A stretch of DNA of 11,584 nt from an uncultured Eubacterium sp. (GTDB taxonomy: Bacteria; Bacillota; Clostridia; Peptostreptococcales; Anaerovoracaceae): contig CALBGO010000032.1 in the NCBI GenBank assembly GCA_937894585.1, positions 1-11,584 of the forward strand. Reading direction: 5' to 3'. The translations under genes and the position numbers were made by a program. Shown here in pieces: positions 6,564-11,584 of the stretch. Under the pieces are notes generated by a model that saw only the letters and a list, made by a program, of their open reading frames with translations, was not told where the DNA came from and did not search any database. The first letter of the stretch is position 1. The number at the start of each line of letters is the position of its first letter.

Positions 6564-8201
6564 TTACAGGCTTCTGCGGCTGTATTCTTCTGCGATGTTC
6601 AGGGCGTGATCGCCGATTCTCTCAAAGTCTGTCACCATTTCTGAAAAAATAATACCGACTTCGGGACTGCTCAGATTATTCCGCATTCTTTCAATCTGAG
6701 CATTTCTCAGCTCTTCGCTCATATCGTCTATTTTCTGTTCGTTTTGCGCAGTCTTCAGCAGAACATTCCTGCCGTCGCTCTGATAACCATCTCTGATTTC
6801 TTCCAAAGTTTCCAAAGTCAGCGATTTCATTTTTTTAATTTCCTGCAGTCCGAAATCAGACCAGCCCCTTGGCTCTTTTTCGAGAATCTGTGTATATTCG
6901 GCAATATTCATAGCATGATCTCCGATTCGCTCTATGTTGCCGACAATCTTGAAATAAGCCGAAAGTGCTGAAGCGTCACCCTCCGGCATCTCCGCAGCAG
7001 ACACTCTTCCGATATAAGTACAGATTTCTTTGTTAAGATAATCTATATATTCTTCTCGCTCGGCAATCTGTTTAACTACGGCGCTGTCGCCTTCAGCCAC
7101 TGCAAAAAATGCTCTCTCTACATTTTCTTCCACCATACGAAACATACGGTTAATCTCATTTTCAAGATTTTTCAGCATAACCGACACCTGTCCCACCTGA
7201 TGATTTATTCTGCTGTCAGGCATATGAAGGTACTGCAGCGTAAACTGAGCGCTTTCATCTTCATCACTGCCCGGCAGAATTTTTACTGCGGCATTTGCCA
7301 TCAGATTTCCAAACGGCAATAACAGAAGTGTTGTAATTACATTAAAGGTGGTATGTACATTGGCAATCTGCGATACGGGATCTCCCGGCGTCAGACTTTC
7401 CATAAAAGATACAAACGGCGTTCCCATACAAATTAGGGTAAACATTATCGTTCCCAGAATATTGAACATCAGATGAATCACCGTAGAACGCTTTGCATTA
7501 ATTTTTGTTCCGATGGAAGCCAGCACTGCCGTAATGCAAGTTCCGATGTTCTGTCCGAACAGCACATACACTGCCTGCGGCAATCCGATAATTCCGCTCA
7601 TAGCAAGAGCCTGCAGAATACCCACCGATGCGGAAGAGGACTGAATAACGGCAGTAAATACTGCACCTGCCAGAATTCCGATCACCGGATTGTCAAACTT
7701 GGAAATCATATTGACAAAAGTCTGGGATTTCTGAAGGGGCTCCATCGCGCTGCTCATCATATCCATACCGATAAACAGAATTCCAAGCCCCGCTATAATA
7801 GCTCCGATATGCTGTACCTTCTCATTCTTTAAAAATGCTGTCATAATTACGCCGACAAAAGTAATCAGCGGCGCCAGCATACTGATATCAAGAGCAATCA
7901 GCTGTCCCGTAATGGTCGTACCGATATTTGCTCCCATAATCACCCATACCGCCTGATTTAAAGTCATCAGACCTGCCGATACAAAACCGACCACCATAAC
8001 CGTAGTTGCCGATGACGACTGAATCACCGCTGTAATTCCTGCGCCTACCAGCACGCCTTTAAATCTGTTGGAAGTTAATTTTTCCAAAATTGTTTTCATC
8101 CGGTTTCCTGCTGCCGCTTCCAAAGCGCTTCCCATCATCTGCATTCCGTAAAGGAACAGCGCAAGCCCTCCCAGAAGCTTTAGAAAATCTGTAATCTGCA
8201 T
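6564..8201 (-). CDS. Na/Pi cotransporter family protein with PhoU-like C-terminal domain
   Basis: This 545-residue protein has an N-terminal membrane domain (about 1-310) with the two inverted repeats of the Na+/phosphate cotransporter II family. The motifs are AVIQSSSATTVMV (QSSS at 61-64) and GANIGTT in the first, AVIQSSSASVGI (QSSS at 187-190) and GQNIGTC in the second. Residues of about 340-545 are a soluble helical PhoU-like domain, including two copies of a signature: NIERIGDHAMNIAEYTQ and DFERIGDHALNIAEEYS. It probably takes up phosphate with Na+ or controls phosphate entry; some relatives are linked to cyclic nucleotide control, which cannot be judged here. The start is supported by AGGAG, 9 nt before the ATG. 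It is monocistronic between non-coding spacers and full length for the family. Confidence 0.9.
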   Translation of the reverse strand: MQITDFLKLLGGLALFLYGMQMMGSALEAAAGNRMKTILEKLTSNRFKGVLVGAGITAVIQSSSATTVMVVGFVSAGLMTLNQAVWVIMGANIGTTITGQLIALDISMLAPLITFVGVIMTAFLKNEKVQHIGAIIAGLGILFIGMDMMSSAMEPLQKSQTFVNMISKFDNPVIGILAGAVFTAVIQSSSASVGILQALAMSGIIGLPQAVYVLFGQNIGTCITAVLASIGTKINAKRSTVIHLMFNILGTIMFTLICMGTPFVSFMESLTPGDPVSQIANVHTTFNVITTLLLLPFGNLMANAAVKILPGSDEDESAQFTLQYLHMPDSRINHQVGQVSVMLKNLENEINRMFRMVEENVERAFFAVAEGDSAVVKQIAEREEYIDYLNKEICTYIGRVSAAEMPEGDASALSAYFKIVGNIERIGDHAMNIAEYTQILEKEPRGWSDFGLQEIKKMKSLTLETLEEIRDGYQSDGRNVLLKTAQNEQKIDDMSEELRNAQIERMRNNLSSPEVGIIFSEMVTDFERIGDHALNIAEEYSRRSL

Positions 8202-8350
8202 TTGTTTCTTCTCCTCATTTCATTTGTTATTAAAGTTTCAATTAAACCAAAACCTTTTTTGCCGCCCGAAAGCAGTAATTCCGCTTCATCATATTTTTTA
8301 TAATGAAGCAGTCTTAACAAGAGGCTTTCGGTTCCGGCATTTGCACACAA

Positions 8351-8399
8351 AAACTGCGTGTCCTCATACCAAACCGTTGGTAATTGTAACACGCAGTTT
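8351..8399 (-). terminator. Long hairpin, probable terminator of the flavoprotein-crcB unit
   Basis: Arms AAACTGCGTGT (8351-8361) and ACACGCAGTTT (8389-8399) are perfectly complementary over 11 bp. An inner hairpin TACCAA-ACCG-TTGGTA (8367-8382) lies inside. On the minus strand the outer stem ends in a run of five U (the last three from the arm), 73 bp after the crcB stop. On the plus strand CTCTTTTT follows it, so it may act both ways. An attenuator in the Na/Pi gene leader is the alternative. Confidence 0.65.
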
Positions 8400-8471
8400 C
8401 TCTTTTTCCTATTGAACTTTAGTCTGAAATGGCTGCGAAAACACCCGACTGTATAAAAGCAGCCCCAAGTT

Positions 8472-8858
8472 CTATCTCAATGCTTCACCGGCCCACTTCC
8501 CGACAAAAACGCCCGCAACGCAAAGAACTATACTGAGCACAGTATAAACCGCCGCTGACAGCGGACGATCCGATGATAAAAGACCTGCCGTTTCAAGAGA
8601 GAATGTAGAAAATGTAGTGAAACCTCCGCACACGCCTGTTTTCAAAAATAAAACAGTCTGCGGACTCAGATTTGCATAATTGACATTTCCCTCACAAAAA
8701 CCTGCAATCATCCCAATCAGCACCGCCCCGGCTGCATTGACAAGCAAAGTCTGATAAGGCAGCACGCCCCGGCTCAGTACCGGTATCAGACCGATCAGGT
8801 AACGCAGCACGGCGCCGATGAAACCACCGGCGCCGACCGCAAAACAATTTAACAGCAT
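8472..8858 (-). CDS. crcB: Fluoride ion channel CrcB/Fluc
   Basis: This 128-residue membrane protein with four hydrophobic segments forms dual-topology dimers that let fluoride leave the cell. Family marks are GGFIGAVLRYLIGL near the N-terminus, LLVNAAGAVLIGM with the conserved Asn in the second segment, and GVCGGFTTFSTFSLE with the Thr/Phe-rich pore and Na+-site break in the third. The start is supported by AAGGA 6 nt upstream. It follows the flavin-barrel gene by 24 bp and is probably cotranscribed with it. Only one crcB copy is in the window, so it would be a homodimer unless a paralogue exists elsewhere. I see no fluoride riboswitch in the leader of this unit, which is unusual but not rare. 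Confidence 0.93.
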   Translation of the reverse strand: MLLNCFAVGAGGFIGAVLRYLIGLIPVLSRGVLPYQTLLVNAAGAVLIGMIAGFCEGNVNYANLSPQTVLFLKTGVCGGFTTFSTFSLETAGLLSSDRPLSAAVYTVLSIVLCVAGVFVGKWAGEALR

Positions 8859-8882
8859 CTTGAATCCTTACAAACTGCCGGA

Positions 8883-9269
8883 TTACAGGCAGATTTCTTC
8901 TTTTTCACCTGTAGCAAGGTCTGCAATAACAGCTTTTGCGGCTTCTACAGCAAACACTTCAAACTTGCCCGGCTGCACCATCTGTGCAAGTGCAGGCATA
9001 ATTTCCAGAGCCTTTGCGCAGGCATCTTCACCTAAAAATACAGCTTTTCCGCGGATACGGATAAACTTGGTGCCGTTTGCTGCGGCAACTTCAATATTCG
9101 GATTCTTTTTCAGTTCCTTTGAAGATGCTTTTCCGTCAGCAGTGCAGAAGCAAAGCTTTCCGTCATATTCCATATGAAAGCCCTGCGGTCTTACTCTCGG
9201 CTCATCTCCATCCACAGTAGTAACAAAACATGGTCTTGCTTCTTTCAAAAACTCTAATACTTTTTCCAT
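8883..9269 (-). CDS. Pyridoxamine 5'-phosphate oxidase-family (FMN split-barrel) protein
   Basis: This 128-residue protein is a small FMN-binding split barrel. The pattern PCFVTTVDGDEPRVRPQGFH, then DGKLCFCTADGKASSKELKK and NPNIEVAAANGTKFIRIRGK, fits the putative flavoenzymes annotated as pyridoxamine 5'-phosphate oxidase family. Most short members are not PNP oxidases and may reduce other substrates or bind FMN or F420-like cofactors, so the substrate is left open. The start is supported by GGAGAGG 5 nt before the ATG. It is the first gene of a two-gene unit with crcB; no functional link between them is known to me. Its promoter region carries a tandem repeat at the predicted start of transcription. 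Confidence 0.85.
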   Translation of the reverse strand: MEKVLEFLKEARPCFVTTVDGDEPRVRPQGFHMEYDGKLCFCTADGKASSKELKKNPNIEVAAANGTKFIRIRGKAVFLGEDACAKALEIMPALAQMVQPGKFEVFAVEAAKAVIADLATGEKEEICL

Positions 9270-9313
9270 ATCTGCCTCTCCTTTTCCGTATGTGATACTT
9301 TGTCAGCTATAAA

Positions 9314-9344
9314 TTGATATCTGTATTTTGATATCTATATTATA
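9314..9344 (-). promoter_or_regulatory. Promoter and tandem boxes of the flavoprotein-crcB unit
   Basis: On the minus strand TATAAT (9344-9339) is a perfect -10; no good -35 is seen. TTGATATCT on the plus strand occurs twice, at 9314-9322 and 9328-9336, 14 bp apart, covering the predicted start of transcription near 9332. Such placement would suit a repressor, which is inference. Confidence 0.5.
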
Positions 9345-9363
9345 ATCCTTTTTGCAGAAAAAG

Positions 9364-9407
9364 AAAAGCGGCGCGCCGCATTTTCCTACGCTGCACATAC
9401 CGCTTTT
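9364..9407. terminator. Bidirectional terminator-like hairpin
   Basis: AAAAGCGG (9364-9371) pairs with CCGCTTTT (9400-9407) around a 28-nt loop that can fold further. It continues into U-runs on both strands (CCGCTTTTTT on plus; CCGCTTTTCTTTTT on minus). On the minus strand it would follow the sigma-like remnant; on the plus strand no gene precedes it. Confidence 0.6.
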
Positions 9408-9506
9408 TTCAAAAGGCTGCATATTAAATTTTGCGGAAATATATTCTATCGCCTGCGGATTTTTCTGCCGCAGCTGCCGCAGAAAGTTTTTATCTGTTAC
9501 CTTCAA
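9408..9506 (-). pseudogene. Possible remnant of a sigma-70/ECF-like factor N-terminus
   Basis: A TTG at 9506, 10 nt after a GGGGGG run, opens KVTDKNFLRQLRQKNPQAIE, then YISAKFN. This strongly recalls the first residues (region 2.1) of clostridial ECF-type sigma factors, which usually begin with a similar NFIRQLKxKNxKALEYI stretch. After about 25 residues the likeness ends and the frame runs into the terminator hairpin at 9364-9407 and stops at 9303. The rest of such a gene (about 150 residues) is absent, so if the likeness is real this is a stump left by a deletion. The evidence is a short pattern match, and a small unrelated protein or chance ORF cannot be excluded. Confidence 0.35.
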
Positions 9507-9554
9507 AAGAATCTTTCCCCCCTTCTCCTTATATTCAAATAATTTTGAGCTCAC

Positions 9555-9740
9555 TTATCTATTCGTTTTTTACTTTCGAAATCTGACTGATATCCAAAAC
9601 TTTTTCGTTCTTTTTACTTTTTAGTGTTTACTGCCTGTTATTTTTTTGCGACCGGAACACGCATTTTACAATCTGTCTTCATTGTAACAGGTATCCCATC
9701 AAACCCTCTATAAAAAATTTAATAAAAAAGAAAAAAGTAC
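9555..9740. other. AT-rich spacer before tRNA-Ser
   Basis: The plus strand is pyrimidine-rich up to about 9660, then becomes A-rich toward the tRNA promoter. I see no gene, RNA or repeat that can be supported. Confidence 0.4.
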
Positions 9741-9774
9741 TTGCAAAAGTCCTCCCTTTATGTTAAATTATAAT
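9741..9774 (+). promoter_or_regulatory. Promoter of tRNA-Ser
   Basis: TTGCAA (9741-9746) is followed after 17 bp by TAAATT (9764-9769), overlapping a perfect TATAAT at 9769-9774. Use of the second -10 would put the start 1-2 nt before the mature tRNA; use of the first gives a leader of about 7 nt. Either way a promoter for the tRNA is well supported. Confidence 0.65.
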
Positions 9775-9782
9775 AGTGCTTT

Positions 9783-9870
9783 GGAGGATTGACCGAGTGG
9801 CTAAGGAGCCGCATTGGAAATGCGGTAAGGTGTAACAGCCCCGTGGGTTCGAGTCCCATGTCCTCCGCCA
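9783..9870 (+). tRNA. tRNA-Ser (anticodon GGA)
   Basis: This is an 88-nt class II tRNA with an encoded CCA end. The acceptor arm GGAGGAT (9783-9789) pairs with GTCCTCC (9860-9866), followed by G discriminator and CCA (9868-9870). The anticodon stem CCGCA/TGCGG encloses loop TTGGAAA with anticodon GGA at 9816-9818, reading UCC and UCU. A long variable arm typical of serine tRNAs precedes a T arm with GGTTCGAGTCC. The D arm contains GAGTGGCTAAGGAGC. It has its own promoter and terminator and is a single gene. The AT-rich island begins directly after it. Confidence 0.97.
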
Positions 9871-9876
9871 GACTTT

Positions 9877-9902
9877 AGAGACCTGTTTCAGGTCTCTTTT
9901 TT
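9877..9902 (+). terminator. Terminator of tRNA-Ser
   Basis: AGAGACCTG (9877-9885), loop TTT and CAGGTCTCT (9889-9897) form a perfect 9-bp stem followed by a U-run. It begins 6 nt after the CCA end. Confidence 0.92.
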
Positions 9903-10157
9903 ATTGAAATTTCAACGTTTTACACGTTTTTATATATACAAATCCATCCCATAAAAAAATGGCCAAAAGGTGCTCTCCGGACCCCACAATAGGCTCTCCG
10001 GTACACAAAGATATGGGATGAAATTCAGCAAAAAAGGCCTCAAAAAACTCGCATAGTTGACAATTTGAAGTTATGTTGCAGGTATCTGTGGTATATAAGA
10101 AATATCTATGCAAGGTAAAAAATATGGATTATACTAGATGTACAAATCCGAATTTGT
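9903..10157. other. AT-rich junction region with short repeats
   Basis: No gene is supported. GCTCTCCGG occurs twice in direct orientation (9972-9980 and 9993-10001, 21 bp apart), and both copies lie inside a 9-bp inverted repeat CATCCCATA (9945-9953) / TATGGGATG (10012-10020). A consensus TTGACA lies at 10057-10062 but without a good -10 at the right spacing. TATACT near 10130-10136 could be the -10 for the hydrolase gene. Confidence 0.45.
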
Positions 10158-10171
10158 GGAGGATAACTATT

Positions 10172-10774
10172 GTGGATAAAGCAGTTATTTATATACATGG
10201 AAAAGGTGGAAATGCTGAAGAAGCTATTCATTACAAACCGCTCTTTAGTGATTGTGATGTGATTGGTCTTGACTATACTGCACAGTTTCCATGGGAAGCA
10301 AAAGAAGAATTTCCATTACTTTTTAATTCAATTTATAGAAACTACAATACTGTTGAAGTAATTGCCAATAGCATTGGAGCGTATTTTGCTATCAATGCCT
10401 TATCAAATCAGCAAATAGAGAAAGCATATTTTATTTCGCCCGTTGTAGATATGGAAAGGCTTATTGCTGATATGATGATTTGGGCAAATGTTACAGAAGA
10501 TGAACTCAAAGAGAAAAAAGAAATTCAGACAACCTTTGGAGAGATCCTTTCATGGGATTATCTTTGCTATGTAAGAGAAAATCCTATTATATGGGAAATC
10601 CCAACGCACATTTTGTATGGTGAAAAAGATAATCTTACCGCTTATGGAACGATATTTGAATTTGCACAGAGAACAAATTCAACACTTTCTATTATGAAAA
10701 ATGGAGAGCATTGGTTTCATACGGATGAACAAATGAAATTTCTTGATGAATGGATAATAAAATCTTCCAAATAA
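10172..10774 (+). CDS. Small alpha/beta hydrolase
   Basis: This 200-residue cytoplasmic protein has the order of elements expected of an alpha/beta-fold serine hydrolase. AVIYIHGKGGNAEEA is the first strand and oxyanion loop (HGKGG). VEVIANSIGAYFAINAL is the nucleophile elbow with Ser67, with Asn replacing the usual first Gly of GxSxG. ILYGEKDNLT supplies Asp153, and NGEHWFHTDEQ supplies the catalytic His (His180 most likely). The substrate is unknown; esterase or acyl-peptide-type roles are possible. GTG 10172 is chosen because GGAGG (10158-10162) lies 9 nt before it; an open frame continues upstream but without support. A UUCG-loop terminator follows. The gene is AT-richer than those left of the tRNA, which suggests acquisition with the island. 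Confidence 0.82.
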   Translation: MDKAVIYIHGKGGNAEEAIHYKPLFSDCDVIGLDYTAQFPWEAKEEFPLLFNSIYRNYNTVEVIANSIGAYFAINALSNQQIEKAYFISPVVDMERLIADMMIWANVTEDELKEKKEIQTTFGEILSWDYLCYVRENPIIWEIPTHILYGEKDNLTAYGTIFEFAQRTNSTLSIMKNGEHWFHTDEQMKFLDEWIIKSSK

Positions 10775-10811
10775 ATTCCAGTTTATTGAAACTTTATATA
10801 CGAACATACAT

Positions 10812-10834
10812 AGACAGCTTCGGCTGTCTTTTTT
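10812..10834 (+). terminator. UUCG-tetraloop terminator after the hydrolase
   Basis: AGACAGC (10812-10818), loop TTCG and GCTGTCT (10823-10829) form a perfect 7-bp stem followed by a U-run to 10834. It lies 37 bp after the hydrolase stop and only 4 nt before the RBS of the sortase pseudogene. Confidence 0.92.
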
Positions 10835-10853
10835 CATAGGGGAGGAATGTACT

Positions 10854-11518
10854 GTGAAGCATATTAGGAAGATGATTGTATTTATTGCTTTGGTAATTTC
10901 TATAATGTGCGTATATAACTTTGGGACAGAACTTAACAAGTATGTAGAAGCGGACCTAAGCAATAATGAAGTAAAGAAAACGGCCAGTGCAGATGAGTTT
11001 AACGGAGAAATTGATTTTGAAAAGCTATGGAAAATTAATCCGGATGTAGTTGGCTAGATATATCAAAATAAAACAAGTATTAACTACCCTGTTGTTAAGT
11101 GTGATAATAGCCCAAGATATCTTAATGAAAATCTTCAAGGCCAATATAGCATTATGGGAACACTTTTCATTGATGCAAACAACAAAGATAATCTTGAAGA
11201 CTTTAATACAATTATCTATGGGCATCATATGAAGGATCTAAAGCAGAGCAGGTTTGGATCCTTTAAGAATTACTTTTATAAAAGCGGGTACTATGAGAAG
11301 CATAGACAATTTGAATATATAACTCTAAATGAGAAATATCACCTAAAGATAATAGCTGCGTACACCGCACCTGCTGGTGGTGATGCATATCAATATGAAC
11401 TAGAAGATAGAAAAGTCTTTATTGATAATGCTGTTAAGAAATCACAGATACAGGCTACTTGCTCAGCAAATCCTGATGATACCCGACATCTGCAGGAAGA
11501 AAAATCATAGAAAGTTAA
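10854..11518 (+). pseudogene. Class B sortase pseudogene (srtB-like)
   Basis: Starting at GTG 10854 (RBS GGGGAGG, spacing 8 nt), the frame encodes an N-terminal membrane anchor (about residues 7-23), then EIDFEKLWKINPDVVG and a TAG at 11055-11057. The same frame goes on after the stop with IYQNKTSINYPVVKCDNSPR, MGTLFIDANNK and TIIYGHHMKD. Class B sortases have Trp at the TAG position (NPDVVGWIYI.NT.INYP), so TGG has become TAG. His at 11223 (GHHM), Cys at 11460 (ATCS) and Arg at 11484 (DDTR) are the triad residues, with normal Cys-to-Arg spacing. About 15-20 residues expected between KKSQIQ and ATCS seem missing. The tail HLQEEKS looks wrong, whereas the other frame from 11492 reads AGRKIIES and stops at 11518, suggesting a frameshift. 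Such sortases anchor surface proteins, often in conjugative elements. This copy is almost certainly dead. Confidence 0.8.
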
Positions 11519-11584
11519 TATTAACGTCGCAGAACACTTTTCTGCAGCGTGTATTGAGCCTGTGAAAAAATATTAGGTATCACG
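11519..11584. other. Spacer after the sortase pseudogene
   Basis: GCAGAA and TTCTGC around 11529-11546 can form a short hairpin without a U-run. Nothing else is supported before the window ends. Confidence 0.3.

Noticed and set aside
9270..9302. Fluoride riboswitch upstream of the crcB unit
   Set aside because: The short leader lacks the pseudoknot elements of that class as far as can be judged by eye.
9901..10113. 70-codon minus-strand frame right of tRNA-Ser
   Set aside because: No RBS, overlaps the tRNA terminator U-run, and no recognisable family; the repeats in the region explain it better as non-coding.
1..11584. CRISPR array, defence island or toxin-antitoxin pair
   Set aside because: No regularly spaced repeats, no Cas or nuclease motifs and no small overlapping gene pairs of that kind were seen.

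Overview
The window looks like a chromosomal segment of a low-to-mid GC Gram-positive anaerobe, probably a member of the Clostridia close to Lachnospiraceae/Eubacteriales. The reasons are strong AGGAGG-type ribosome binding sites, frequent GTG and TTG starts, U-run terminators, a CCA-encoding tRNA-Ser, and proteins (DUF4230, DUF5714, Na/Pi cotransporter with PhoU-like tail, sortase B) typical of that group. The species cannot be fixed from the sequence alone.

Left part (about 1-3340, minus strand). A lipoate operon is read leftward from an extended -10 promoter near 3324: a dihydrolipoamide dehydrogenase, a lipoate-protein ligase joined to it by an ATGA overlap, a DUF5714 gene broken by an internal frameshifting deletion, and a 97-residue free-standing lipoyl domain. 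A 12-bp-stem terminator (60-109) ends the operon. Immediately after its U-run starts what looks like the 5' end of a group II intron that leaves the window. LplA would lipoylate the carrier and Lpd would reoxidise it. No E1/E2 or glycine-cleavage partner is present, and the operon looks as if it is decaying.

Middle (3600-9300). A membrane-anchored DUF4230 protein on the plus strand, with a near-consensus promoter, converges on an unrecognised 151-residue protein with which it shares a bidirectional terminator. Then, all on the minus strand, come an ArsB/NhaD-superfamily ion permease, a Na/Pi-cotransporter-like protein, and a two-gene unit of a flavin split-barrel protein plus the fluoride channel CrcB. 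The theme is ion homeostasis. The spacers carry notable repeats: a 14-bp tandem unit and a GATTC/GAATC cluster upstream of the permease, and tandem TTGATATCT boxes at the start of the flavoprotein/crcB transcript.

Right part (9300-11584). A short remnant resembling the start of a sigma factor abuts a bidirectional terminator, followed by tRNA-Ser(GGA) with its own promoter and terminator. After the tRNA the sequence becomes visibly AT-richer and genes run on the plus strand: a small alpha/beta hydrolase and a class B sortase pseudogene with a TGG-to-TAG nonsense codon, a likely internal deletion before the catalytic Cys and a probable terminal frameshift. This suggests a decayed genomic island or integrative element beside the tRNA. 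No complete new defence or mobile system is visible. The most interesting signals are the intron/terminator junction, the lone lipoyl module and the three broken genes.
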